A stretch of 64,000 nt of DNA from Paracyclopina nana (Eukaryota; Arthropoda; Copepoda; Cyclopoida; Cyclopettidae). A model generated the notes under the pieces. The model searched no databases. It was given only the letters and a program-made list of their open reading frames with translations, and was not told the DNA's origin. Shown here piece after piece: positions 1 to 9,867 of the stretch. The DNA lies in assembly GCA_019096065.1 (NCBI GenBank), contig JAGUCH010000002.1, positions 14,334,501-14,398,500 on the forward strand, written 5' to 3'. How positions within the stretch are numbered: position 1 is the first letter of the stretch; the number at the start of each line of letters is the position of its first letter. A program made the translations under genes and the position numbers.

Positions 1-549
1 ATTTATTGTCACGAAAATTTTTTTCCTGTTAAGGACTCCGTGAAGAGCTTCAAGGATATTCGCGTGCCACACATCCACACGTGCTTTGAAGTGAATTTGA
101 GTGTCAATCAAGAGGGAAGATTAGATGTTGACTACCATGGCCGATCTCTGATTATGGCCTTTGCTGCAGCTTTAGGTCAGGCAAGGCTTATATATGGACC
201 TGAAGTGACAGGGGTCCTTCCACAGCCTATCACTGTTCACTTCATTAATGGGAATGGTAAAAAGTTCCATTTCAGTGCCTTCCAGCTTAACACACTTGAC
301 TTGGATGGGGAAGTGAAGAATATTTTCTGGCACGAACCTTCGCTGGAAGCTTTATTCTCTACTTGCGAATATGTCGACGCAGTACCAACTCTACAAGGCT
401 ACAATCACAGCATATTCAACAAGTTGCTTGCTATGTATTTGCAAAATACCTCATTGGTGAATGGGACCTTCTTTCAGCTGAAGGGCCAACTCGAAATGGA
501 AAGGAAGGAAGACAAGGCCGGCAACAACGTGGCGGTCTTGAGCCCATAA
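1..549 (+). CDS. MRPL37: Mitochondrial ribosomal protein mL37, 3' part, stop codon split by an LTR element
   Basis: The frame is open from base 1, so the 5' part lies outside the window. The visible C-terminal part resembles animal MRPL37, a protein of the mitochondrial large ribosomal subunit. It has the run LPQPITVHF, then FHFSAFQLNTLDL, and ends FNKLLAMYLQNTS, as I recall from the human protein. The codon after TCA (451-453) began with the T at 454. Joining 454 to the sequence after the insertion (5179 onward) restores TAA TAA A, so the ancestral stop sat exactly at the insertion point. As it stands the frame reads into the LTR and adds about 32 residues before a stop at 547-549. Family assignment is good. 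Whether the extended protein is tolerated is unknown. Confidence 0.8.
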   Translation: MYCHENFFPVKDSVKSFKDIRVPHIHTCFEVNLSVNQEGRLDVDYHGRSLIMAFAAALGQARLIYGPEVTGVLPQPITVHFINGNGKKFHFSAFQLNTLDLDGEVKNIFWHEPSLEALFSTCEYVDAVPTLQGYNHSIFNKLLAMYLQNTSLVNGTFFQLKGQLEMERKEDKAGNNVAVLSP

Positions 550-825
550 ATGGAAGCAATCCAAGCCTGAGGACTAACAGCACTTGGCAGAGCTGGCAGC
601 TCCAGTCAACCAGATGATGGTGGAGGTGTCAGTCTGGACAATAAAGTTGAAAACTTCAATGGCTTCCTTCTTGGTTGGTTGTTTATTAGCGAGTGAAACG
701 AATAGCGCGCGAAGTAGCAGGAAAACTCAGCAATGTAAACATAGATATATACAGAATGCAAAAGTAGAGATCTGTGGTGTCAAGTCAAGGCCTCAATGTC
801 CTCAGGCCTCAAGGTCCTCACACCA
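455..825 (-). repeat. Downstream (3') LTR of the retroelement
   Basis: This is a 371-bp direct copy of 4803-5173 with TG...CA ends. In the element's own orientation it is the 3' LTR. On the plus strand it supplies MRPL37 with a new stop codon at 547-549, and it contains an AATAAA near 640 that could polyadenylate MRPL37 transcripts. Confidence 0.95.
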
Positions 826-1504
826 AAAGGTCATAAGATTTTTGCCTAAAACTGAGCATTTCAGCTGAGTATTAGCACTTAAGTGAGTAAGATAAGATTG
901 ACAGTTAAATTTATATCGGGAGGGCTATCAACTATGTGAAGATTTGAACTTGGCATGCTAAATGTGGGAATTAAACATGTTTCTGAATAAGTATAGGCAC
1001 TGGTGAAGTCTTTGCACTCGGTATGGTTTCACTTAAGTGTCAAAATCCTGAGGGCGAACTCACTTACAAATGTTCGTAGTGGGATCGGCCTTTTGTCCTT
1101 CTTGCTTAAGCAGTCTTCACTCCAGCACTCAAGCTTTTGAGCATCAAAGCACTGAGGGCGAATTTACTGACTATGGTGTAGCAAATTCGGCCTTTCGTTC
1201 ATCTAGCTTAAGCTTCCAATTTTCCATCACATATAAGGCAGACAAATTGTTTTTGTTGAAGCCTTGCTCATGATGTGACACGACAAAGCAGAAAAGACAA
1301 GTTTCACAGCCATCTTCTCTAGTCTTCTGACAAAATATAATACGGTTACACAGCTGTGTCTGACTAGCACTATTAGATTTGCACAAACATAAACAGGTAA
1401 TTTTGGTAAAAGGTACACTTCTGACAAGCAGGGAGGCTTCAGACCAGGGTGGTGGTGCCAGCTATGACAATCAATTGGCTTTTGCCGCACTGGAGAGCTC
1501 ACCA

Positions 1505-4500
1505 TTAATGGGACGTTGCAGGGGGAGAGGCCACAGACAAATTTTTTGAGTCTATCAACAGCTTGATGGATTTTGTCAGCTCTTCAAGTAGTTGCTTTTG
1601 ATCCTTAAGGTAGAGGAGCAAGGTGTCATCATAAGATGTAGCATCAATGGTGGAGCCAGACTTGGAAATGTCCGAGCTCTTAAGAGTGGCCTTCATAGTG
1701 AAAGGGGCTGGCATAAAATCAGCTGAAGAATGTAGCCAGGAGTTGTGCTTGTCAGACTTGCACTTATAACAGACCATGTTGGTTTTGCACTTGCGCAAGT
1801 TGTGCTGCCCCCTCAAGCACCTGAAGCAAGCATAAGCTCCCATGCAAAGTTTCAACTTGCCTTGCCCATCAGCATCCCTGAAAAGTTGACATTCAGGTAT
1901 TGAATGAGGCTGTTGGCAAAGAGGGCACTCCAAGAAGGTTCTGTACTCATCTTGGGCGACTGTGACACTGGCTACGTTGAACTCTTCTTCACTGGATACA
2001 AATGTTGGCTCACATTCAGCTTCTTGCAGCCACTTCATGTCAGACATGACTGACTTGCCACTGGCGTAGAAGGTTGGCTTGGTGGTAGCTGAAGCTGGCT
2101 TAAGCCCTGTCTGAGGTGCTGAGTTCTTGGTGGCATCAGCAGCCCTGGCCATCTGGTAGGAGTAGTGATGCTGCATCTCTGAGCTGGCCCACTCATTGAA
2201 AAGCTCAAGCGTGAATGCATGAGTTTTTCTGCTTGTCAAGAATGTGTTGACAAATGGGCGAGTTGATGGCACAAAAGTGATATTTTGAATCACAAGGGCA
2301 GAAAAGGCAGTTTTTTCGAAGTCTGACATTTTCTCAGGGGCAGTCTCCTCCAATTGGAAGATGAACTCAGAGATGTGATCCCTGACGCTTTGAATTGTCT
2401 CCTTCTTGGTCATGTCAACTGGAGCCATGTTCTGCAACTTCTTGACAGCATAGTTGAGGAGTCTCTGTCGATCACCGAACTCTTCATCCAGTTCCTTAAG
2501 GGCTTGCAGGTAACCCGCTTTGGTGTGAGGTTTAAACTGCACAAACCTGTGAGCATGACCTCCTTTTGTGGCCTGGTTGAGGCGAATGATCTTCTCTTGG
2601 AGTGACATGTCAGGATCCTTGTGGACAAAGTTTTTGAATGCGACTCTGAAATGATAATACTGCATAAGATCTTCGCCGTCAAATGGAGGGACCTTTAAAG
2701 GATCAAATTTGATGGCTCGCTTCTTTCGAACAGAGGCAGAATTGTTCGAGCCTGATCCATAAGCTGGGGACTCATTGCTGCGACTTCTGGAATTTCTTTC
2801 ATCTTCTTCAGACGAGCTTGTGTCCCAAAACGGCTTCTTCTTTCTGTCATCGCCGCCAGAAGACTTTTTCTTTTTGCCCTTTTTGGAACCATCATCGCTG
2901 CTGCTGCCATCTGATGGATCATCCGGATTTGGGTCTCCAGCATTGGGGACATGTTGGCCAAAAGAGTGGGCCATTGAAGGGCAACGTTTAAACGAATCCG
3001 TGCTCTTGTCATAGACAAGTTTGACTCCGTCTCTGGTATAGACAACTTCTTGGGCAGGCGTGTAAGTCTGGACTTTCATTGTCTTGTTCAGCATTTTCTC
3101 GTTGACCAGTCCCTTAAGGTGGCTCTTAGTAGCGTTTTGTTGCAATGTCAGGATTTCATAGGCTCTTCGCGCAGACTCCAAAAGGTAATTGTAGTTGGCA
3201 TCGTGAGTATCAAATTCCTTGGCAGCCCGATTGTCCACGTCAAGCAACTCAGCCCACCTCTGTTCATAGGTGACTAAAAGTGAGCTTAAAGTTGCCATGC
3301 TCAATGATAGCTTTTCTGCATCGGCCTGACTGTTTATGTCAACTTGCAGTTGTGCAGCTTGGAGCTTAAGCCGATCCTTGAGTGAGATGAGGGCAATTTC
3401 TTCAGGAGAGACAGTCCTTTTTGACTTGGTTGATGCATCCTTAAGGCCAATGATAGCCGGGTCGTCGGCGCTGACAGGGGCATAAGAAAGTTGCTGCTGC
3501 CTTTTGCTTGGCCCTGGAGTAGCTCCCGCCGTGCTTAAGCCGCCTGGAGTGCCAAGTTGAGTGGTGCCATTTGGATCAACATTGGTTGAGGGCCTTCGTG
3601 GAGTGGCAGTGGCCTTGGATTTTCGGGCTTCCTTGGCAGTTTGTCGAGCAAATTCTGAGGCAAATTCCTCACCATCAGTGTCGCTGAAGTCGAAGTTGAG
3701 ATGCCGGTCAAGTTCTTCATCATCGATGGTGACTTTGTTGGCCACTTCGCGGCTTTTGATGATGCCCTTCAGCTTGTCCTTAAGGCCTTGCAAGGCATCT
3801 CTTGCTCCATTGGCCTTTTGAGGCATGACAGCTCCCAGAGGATTGCCAGCTGCGTCATAGGCTGCAACATATCTCGGGTAAGCCTCGGTGAGGGCTGCTT
3901 GGGCGTTCTCCACTACGCTCAGCATATGCTTAAGCGTCTCATCAGATTCTGGTGCATCAAATGACCTGATCCTCTTGCGGTAGTCTCGACAAGCAACCAT
4001 GGCCTTCTCAAGCACTTTGATAAGGACATCTCTGGCCTCTATTGCTGCATTTTGCTTAAGCTGCCGGTCAGATTCCTTGGTCTTCTTTGACGAAGACTTG
4101 GAGGATGGCTTGTCTCCTCCTACGATGGTCACGCCACTGTCAGTGGTACCTGTTCCACTAGACGAGTTGGCAGTGGGGGGTCCCGATTGATTGGATGGAT
4201 TGCTGCTGGACTGCTCAGCATTTCCATCTAAGTTGAGCTGGGGATTGTGTTCCGCCATGCTTAAGCTGGGAGACTCCGGATGAAAGACGTCTTCAAGATT
4301 GGCCCCCTCGTGATGTAGCTGCTCCGAGCTCGCACTGACCAGCGAGTTGTCAGGGTGAGCAGCTATGGCAAGATAGTCTTGAAAGTTGCGTCTTGGCAAG
4401 GTGTTGGGGCTTGAGTGCCTGGTCAAGTCCACAGTGGCTGGGGAGATCTCCCAGTCTAATGATGAGACGAGCTGTTGCTCATCTAGAGACCGAAGCGGGC

Positions 4501-4636
4501 GATGTCGAGGCTTAAGCCACTGCTCGACTCTTCTAAAAGGGGTTGACGATTCAGACTGAATATGTGGGGGCAATCCTCTAACCCTGAGGCTCTTGCGGAG
4601 GCCAGTAGTTGGAGTCTCAGGCTCTTCATTGGACAT
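1505..4636 (-). CDS. Gag-like polyprotein of the LTR element
   Basis: A single open frame of 1043 residues beginning MSNEEPETP. The N-terminal half is low-complexity and rich in Ser, Lys and Asp. The central part (from about residue 650, KVPPFDGEDLMQYYHFRVAF) resembles the DUF1759-type capsid region of BEL/Pao Gag proteins. The C-terminal part carries three zinc-knuckle-like motifs in order: CPLC-x3-H-x4-C, CFRC-x4-H-x4-C and CYKC-x4-H-x4-H. These would bind element RNA. The frame is intact, as expected for a recently active copy. It lacks any pol domains downstream. Gag identity is well supported; the BEL/Pao assignment rests on pattern memory. Confidence 0.85.
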   Translation of the reverse strand: MSNEEPETPTTGLRKSLRVRGLPPHIQSESSTPFRRVEQWLKPRHRPLRSLDEQQLVSSLDWEISPATVDLTRHSSPNTLPRRNFQDYLAIAAHPDNSLVSASSEQLHHEGANLEDVFHPESPSLSMAEHNPQLNLDGNAEQSSSNPSNQSGPPTANSSSGTGTTDSGVTIVGGDKPSSKSSSKKTKESDRQLKQNAAIEARDVLIKVLEKAMVACRDYRKRIRSFDAPESDETLKHMLSVVENAQAALTEAYPRYVAAYDAAGNPLGAVMPQKANGARDALQGLKDKLKGIIKSREVANKVTIDDEELDRHLNFDFSDTDGEEFASEFARQTAKEARKSKATATPRRPSTNVDPNGTTQLGTPGGLSTAGATPGPSKRQQQLSYAPVSADDPAIIGLKDASTKSKRTVSPEEIALISLKDRLKLQAAQLQVDINSQADAEKLSLSMATLSSLLVTYEQRWAELLDVDNRAAKEFDTHDANYNYLLESARRAYEILTLQQNATKSHLKGLVNEKMLNKTMKVQTYTPAQEVVYTRDGVKLVYDKSTDSFKRCPSMAHSFGQHVPNAGDPNPDDPSDGSSSDDGSKKGKKKKSSGGDDRKKKPFWDTSSSEEDERNSRSRSNESPAYGSGSNNSASVRKKRAIKFDPLKVPPFDGEDLMQYYHFRVAFKNFVHKDPDMSLQEKIIRLNQATKGGHAHRFVQFKPHTKAGYLQALKELDEEFGDRQRLLNYAVKKLQNMAPVDMTKKETIQSVRDHISEFIFQLEETAPEKMSDFEKTAFSALVIQNITFVPSTRPFVNTFLTSRKTHAFTLELFNEWASSEMQHHYSYQMARAADATKNSAPQTGLKPASATTKPTFYASGKSVMSDMKWLQEAECEPTFVSSEEEFNVASVTVAQDEYRTFLECPLCQQPHSIPECQLFRDADGQGKLKLCMGAYACFRCLRGQHNLRKCKTNMVCYKCKSDKHNSWLHSSADFMPAPFTMKATLKSSDISKSGSTIDATSYDDTLLLYLKDQKQLLEELTKSIKLLIDSKNLSVASPPATSH

Positions 4637-4781
4637 GGAGGATTGCTAGTCATGAATGAGTCAACAACACAGTGCATTTAAATGTCATTGCACTGAAATA
4701 AAGGGCAGAATTAGAGCTAGGTTAAATTTCCAGTGGGGTACTTGGAGTTATTCGAGTCCTAGTCTCAAGGAGGTTGATTCT

Positions 4782-4799
4782 GCCCCACGTTGGGCGCCA
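4782..4799 (-). other. Primer binding site, tRNA-Lys(1,2) type
   Basis: Read on the minus strand this is TGGCGCCCAACGTGGGGC, three bases inside the upstream LTR. It matches the 18-nt primer site known from retroviruses that prime with tRNA-Lys1,2. It fixes the element's orientation as minus. Confidence 0.85.
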
Positions 4800-4802
4800 G
4801 TT

Positions 4803-5173
4803 TGGTGAATGGGACCTTCTTTCAGCTGAAGGGCCAACTCGAAATGGAAAGGAAGGAAGACAAGGCCGGCAACAACGTGGCGGTCTTGAGCCCATAAATG
4901 GAAGCAATCCAAGCCTGAGGACTAACAGCACTTGGCAGAGCTGGCAGCTCCAGTCAACCAGATGATGGTGGAGGTGTCAGTCTGGACAATAAAGTTGAAA
5001 ACTTCAATGGCTTCCTTCTTGGTTGGTTGTTTATTAGCGAGTGAAACGAATAGCGCGCGAAGTAGCAGGAAAACTCAGCAATGTAAACATAGATATATAC
5101 AGAATGCAAAAGTAGAGATCTGTGGTGTCAAGTCAAGGCCTCAATGTCCTCAGGCCTCAAGGTCCTCACACCA
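4803..5173 (-). repeat. Upstream (5') LTR of the retroelement
   Basis: Direct copy of 455-825, followed by the target duplication CTCAT at 5174-5178. In element orientation it is the promoter-bearing LTR. Immediately outside it, at 5179, lie the displaced MRPL37 stop and its AATAAA signal. Confidence 0.95.
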
Positions 5174-5266
5174 CTCATAATAAAGAAGTAACAGGTAGCA
5201 GTACAGTTTTACAAAGGGTATGAATCTGTAAAATCATAGAGAGGTTGTATGGGGTCATAGCATGGT

Positions 5267-5920
5267 TTAGTTGGTTTTCCTCTTGATGTTCCATGCATCC
5301 ATGAGCACGTAAGCAAAGTACATCTCGAAGAAGTGAACATTGAGCGACGCGATGGCAAATATGTACCACAAAATGGAAATGGGGAATCCTCTCCATGTTT
5401 CATACAGCTTATATTGAGGATCAAAAAGGTACGCACTCGCATCGGGGTAGAAAATTCCCATTGCTGAAAGACATGAATTTGCATGCATGCGAAGAGAGAA
5501 AAATAAAAGCTCACCAGTAAAAATGGGTAGAAAGCCAAGGGCAAAGACGGTAGCTCCAAATACCTTCATTTTGCCCACCTTCGATGCTTTCATAGCGTTT
5601 CCTCCAATCATAAAAATAAGCAAAGTTCCACCCAGCCACACCCATTCCCATAGAAGAGGCTACAAAGTAATTGAATTAAAGCTACTCATTCAAAATACAT
5701 TATCAAATTTCACCTTGGGAATATTTAGCTCTTCAAGGGCCAACACAAAAATGTCGATTCTATCAAGAATGTTTGGGGTGAGTTTGGCAAGCAGCACCAT
5801 CGCCATGCAGACATGGAGGTACAAGAATTTCGAAAGGAGACTCTTCGTGCGAGCACTGCAAACAAATGGGAGAAAATTATTGAGCATTTCAATGCTGACA
5901 GATGGGAACCAGTTAAACAT
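5267..5920 (-). CDS. JAGN1: Jagunal homolog (ER membrane protein)
   Basis: Three exons: 5920-5714, 5659-5515 and 5463-5267, giving 182 residues (human JAGN1 has 183). Introns are 54 nt and 51 nt. The 51-nt one begins GTGAGC, is stop-free and divisible by three, so it could be mistaken for coding sequence. The protein shows four hydrophobic segments and the order of the family: LSKFLYLHVCMAMVLLAK, then LLWEWVWLGG, the turn ahead of MGIFYPDA, and a final helix with the end LMDAWNIKRKTN. The lysine-rich C-terminus fits ER retention. Jagunal acts in ER organisation and secretory traffic. The start at 5920 lies 7 nt after a splice acceptor (TTTTACAG), close behind the stop of the upstream gene. 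Confidence 0.75.
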
Positions 5921-5962
5921 CACGCCACTGTAAAATGTTAGTTAAACGCACTCTTTTCGTTA
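5921..5962 (-). promoter_or_regulatory. Candidate trans-splice acceptor between two close genes
   Basis: Only 42 nt separate the stop of the upstream gene (5963) from the JAGN1 ATG. The gap contains CTAAC, then ATTTTACAG, ending 7 nt before the ATG. This looks like a branch site and acceptor with no room for a promoter. It fits trans-splicing of a polycistronic transcript but also a cis-spliced readthrough. Confidence 0.45.
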
Positions 5963-6448
5963 TTACATGAGCCGTTTGCGCTCGGTAAATTGAAAGGATT
6001 TGATGGTATCTTGAGAGGGCGACATGAATAGGTCGTTCAAAAATCTGTAGCCCTGTCCAAGAGCCGAGGGCTTTTCAAAAGCGCCTTCGCTCTCCAAGGG
6101 AACAGACTGAGGACCGCCAATTCCAGTGTAATCATTAGCTAGAGGCAAATCTCGGGCAATTTGAGCACTTTCCGCTGCTACTGCTTCAGGCTCTAATTCT
6201 TCACTGTTGACAGATGCGAAAGTTTTTAGCGATTCCTGTCATGCATTAGCTTACACTTTACCTGGTGTGATATTGGGATACGACTCGCTCACGGTGTGAA
6301 AAGTCGGATCCATCTGTGCCTGCCACCGTGGCTCCATCCCTAGATGCCATTTTGCCCGAATTCTTCGAGAAAAATACACGTCACTGACAAATTTTAAATT
6401 TTTCTTGAAAACAAGCCAAAAAGGAGTCGAAAAAGTAACGGGTATCAT
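5963..6448 (-). CDS. Unidentified protein, 142 residues
   Basis: Two exons (6448-6293 and 6235-5963) joined by a 57-nt intron with donor GTGAGC and acceptor TGACAG; both ends fall on codon boundaries. The product begins MIPVTFSTPFWLVFKK. It has a basic stretch (SRRIRAKWHLG), an acidic middle and the end FTERKRLM before TAATAA. I do not recognise the family. The short hydrophobic start followed by basic residues could be a mitochondrial targeting segment, but this is only an impression. It sits directly upstream of JAGN1 in the same direction. An additional upstream exon cannot be excluded. Confidence 0.5.
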
Positions 6449-6742
6449 AAGTTGAATTTCCTTTCGACCTAAATTTTCCAAGAAAAGCCAAATTAATTAA
6501 ACAATGGTTCATTGAAAAATAACCAAAACCTCATCAAGCTCGTTTGGCTTTATTTTCTTGCTGTAATTGATTGAGAAATATCATATTTTGTGACATAACC
6601 CACCTCAGAAATTGTTGGCCAATTATCTAAACAAACAACAGCAATCCACAGCAGCTAAAAGTGTCAACATCAATAGAATTTTCCATGAAATGAAATCGGA
6701 GCGTGTTACTCTTCACTAACTTCAGTGTCTTGTTTTGTGGCA

Positions 6743-7024
6743 ATGGCGATAAAAATGAAGAAAGAGTCTCCTGGACTGATCGATTATGCTAAAAATAATC
6801 GAAAGAGTCTAATGAAAGGAGCTGGCCTTGTTCTGTTGGGAATCACAAGCTTCGCTTTATTGCTCGCTCAAATCAAAGTATGGAGAATAAGACGAATGTC
6901 CGACGAGGTGAAGTCAATAGAAGGACTCAATATACCAAGCAGTTTCCAGTACTCACAAAAGCTAGAGGCTCAAAAAGTTACATCGTTTGGACAAAGTGCC
7001 TTGCCTAATTTCAAGAGTGAGTGA
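6743..7024 (+). CDS. Small single-pass membrane protein, 93 residues
   Basis: The ATG at 6743 is chosen because the open frame before it has no other ATG. After a basic N-terminus (MAIKMKK, NNRKSLMK) there is one hydrophobic segment, roughly residues 26-45 (GLVLLGITSFALLLAQ), then a basic WRIRRMS stretch and a soluble tail. This layout is typical of small mitochondrial or ER membrane proteins. I do not recognise the family. It faces the unidentified gene at 6448 head to head across 294 bp and converges on TUBGCP2, whose stop is 43 bp away. Confidence 0.55.
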   Translation: MAIKMKKESPGLIDYAKNNRKSLMKGAGLVLLGITSFALLLAQIKVWRIRRMSDEVKSIEGLNIPSSFQYSQKLEAQKVTSFGQSALPNFKSE

Positions 7025-7067
7025 TTAATTTTGTTTATTCAGGCAACTATTATTAGATAAATTAAAC

Positions 7068-9867
7068 TCATTCAGTTCGATGATGCTGGAATGTCAAGGA
7101 AGTTCCCAAACGAGCATCTTTACGTTTATAATGAATATTGAAGTCGAGGCGGAAGCTTAGGCCTTGCAAGCTCTGATCTTGGCTGACAGTTAGCTGAAGC
7201 AAAAAAGTGCGCACCATGTCTTGGTAACTCTGCGAAACTATCTTCATCTGGGTCTCTAACTTGGGCATAATTTCAAGTGCGAAAGCGTGCCTCCGCTCCA
7301 GATCAGCATCTTCGTCCGCTTGCGTCACGCCAAATTGGCCCTTTTGGCCTTTCCGCCTAATTTGGGCTTCAAAATTGCGCCTTGCGTCCGCCTCGGCAAC
7401 AGCCTCGGCGTACAGGCGAGACTGGACGGCCTCGAACTCTACTACTCTATCATATATTGCCCGCAGTTGGGTGAGCAAATCACGTGTGAATTCGCTCAAA
7501 AGGGCTCTTCTGATGACGCTGGTTAAAAAGTCTTCATGTGCATCGATGACTTCATCAAGATTCTCCGCACTTTTCAAACGCTTCATCAGCTCTGCCCATG
7601 AGCACTCCATGACTTCGAAAGCGGTGTAGTAAGCCATCTGAAATTAAAGTATGAGTTCATTCATGAAACGCATCCATCCACTTGTAAGTTTTAAAAAAGT
7701 TTAGATAGACAAAAGTCAAATTACCTGGTGTACAAAATGAATCATTTCGGATGAGAGAAGGTTTGCTGTGTGCAGGATTGGCTGCAACTCGGGCACTACA
7801 GGCAAAGCAACCTTGTGCAAGGAAGTCTGGCGAGTCCACACTCTGGCCAAGATCCACTCCATTCGTTTGGCACGCCACAGCGAGTTGAAAAGCATAAGGT
7901 ATCGGGTCAAAGTACGACTTCCGAACACCGCAGAAATCGGCCCCGACACTTTGTAGTCCAAGGAGAACACGTCCCATCCAGAGTCACCGGGTTGCACATC
8001 CAAAAGGCGAACGTCCAGTCGATCAAGGATGTCTTGCTCCTCGAATTGGGCATTGGTTGCACGAATGGCCGTTTCTAAAATTCCTGCAAGGTTGTGAGGA
8101 TACAAGGTGGTAGCCGGTGCGCTCAACTCCTCGTCAAGTAGCTCCATGAGGTATCGAATCAAGTCTCCCTGGCCAAGCAGCATGTACTTGCGCATGGCTG
8201 AGAAATGGTCCACAAGCTTGTAACGTTTGAACAGCGTGTTCAGGACGAGAGCGGAGGTTTCTGTGTAGCAAAGCTGCACAGCCTCCAGCAGCTTGTTATC
8301 GTGGTTTTCCTCAAAGAGATTTGCGGCTGAGCAATGCTTATCCAGCAAAGTCATTACTTTCTCCCGATTGGCAATGTTGGAAGTGGCGTCGTCGCACACG
8401 CGCCTCAGGAAGTTGATACTCTTGCCCGTAGCAAGGATCTTCTTGACCCAGGACAACGAGAGGAACTTGGGGATCATCGACTTACGAATTGAGTACTTGT
8501 CAAACCACAGTCTGGCCTCGTCAGTGACTTGTGCGTCGGCTGCGACGAAAAACTCGCCATGAGGATCCTCCAGAATTCCATCGAGAATCCATCGGATCAG
8601 AGTGGAATAAATGGGCTTGGCCATAGCTGTCAGAAGCTTCTTGACGGTTTCTGCGAGGACTTTGTTGCCATGATGCAAATAGCCATAGACGATGGAAAGT
8701 AGGGAGCCTCCCTTAGATTTGCGGTCGCACTGCTTGGCTATTATTGCTAAAAGCTTAAGTTTGCTCATGGGATCCATAGAATAGACGGAAAGTTTGTGCA
8801 GTGTCATGGCCATTTCTTGATCCTCGGACTTTTTGGCCTTGAGTTGGTCTTCTAGCAAAGAGAGCAGCCTGTAGTAATCAGCCAGTTCTTCCCTGAGACC
8901 AGTCACAAGACTCTGGCCAACCAGACCGAGGTCTTTTTGACCTTGAGCATTCTCAATGAATGAGTGGATGGTGTTGAACAACCAACCCATCTCAGCCAAC
9001 CTGGAGGCCAACTGGATGACTGAGGGTGAATAAAAGTCCAATTTTGAGGGGGAAATGGTGAAGCCTCCATTGCCGTCTCTTAGCAGGATAGAGCCTTCTA
9101 TTCCTTGAAAAACGTAAAGCAATTCCCTGATGAGCTCTTTCTCCGAGGCCTCTGTCTCAGGCTCGTTTTTTGTCCATTTGGGTGGACCTCCGTCAACGAT
9201 GTCGTTCTTGAAAGCCTTCTCAGGCAACCGGTGTTGACTAGGCGAGACAATGCTTCGGGGCTTAGGGGGCAAGGGCGGTCTGTAGTCAGGGCTTCTTAAA
9301 AGCTCTTCCGTCCTCTTTTTCAGATCGAGGTTGCCATTGAAAGATGAAGGTCGACTTCGATAGGGCGCAGGAATCACCGACGACAGGAAGGATTTTACGG
9401 TCACACCGCCGCTTTCCACAGTGCCATTGATGGTTGTCACAGAAACCGAGGAGAAGGGTGGAACCTTCTTGTTCCCAGCGCGGCTCGACCTTTCACTAAG
9501 ATTTAACAGCAAGGTCAGTATAGCTTCGCGATTCCTGATCACCGAGCTCTTCTGCAGCTTCAAGTGGAGCTCAGTGAATGTCACCGTCTCCTTTTCTCTA
9601 CCATCGCGAATCTGAAAATATACTTTAAGTTAATCCGAAGTTCGGATGCTGCTGCCTGATTTTGCTTACAAGAAATTTCTTTATTTTCTCGGCCACCACA
9701 AATTCGTTGTCTCGCACATTTTCTTGGCCTGTTGATGATGAGGATAAAATTTGCAACGCTGTGCGAAATTGGGAAGACACGATTTCATCACTGGCCTCTC
9801 TACCGAGAATATGGGCACAAAGTTTGCGCAGTTGGACGGCAGATGAATTCCCGCCTGCTCCCTCCAT
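7068..9867 (-). CDS. TUBGCP2: Gamma-tubulin complex component 2
   Basis: Three exons: 9867-9670, 9611-7725 and 7637-7068, total 884 residues, near the usual length for GCP2. Introns are 58 and 87 nt. The first GRIP domain begins near ELIRELLYVFQGIEG, which is the characteristic GCP start. It continues through KLLAIIAKQCDRKSKGGSLLS and PIYSTLIRWILDG. The second GRIP region includes LGQGDLIRYLMELL, YKVSGPISAVFGSRTLTRYLMLFNSL-like sequence and the C-terminal helices after EDFLTSVIRRALL. GCP2 pairs with GCP3 in the gamma-tubulin small complex that nucleates microtubules at centrosomes. The start at 9867 is the first ATG of the frame. GCP2 is preferred over GCP3 from overall recall. Confidence 0.9.

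Larger units (their letters stand above)
455..5173 (-). mobile_element. Gag-only LTR retroelement (BEL/Pao-like), recent insertion
   Basis: Two 371-bp LTRs (455-825 and 4803-5173) start TGGTG and end CACCA and show no difference in the parts I compared. A 5-bp target duplication CTCAT lies at 450-454 and 5174-5178. The element reads on the minus strand: a gag-like ORF (4636 to 1505) follows a leader with a tRNA-Lys primer site. No reverse transcriptase, RNase H, protease or integrase is present; the 680 bp between gag and the downstream LTR is non-coding. A clear polypurine tract is not visible next to 825. The element is therefore non-autonomous and would need proteins supplied in trans. The near-identical LTRs imply recent insertion. 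Confidence 0.95.

Noticed and set aside
7261-7629. Plus-strand frames opposite TUBGCP2 exon 3
   Set aside because: Antisense shadows of a well-supported coding exon.
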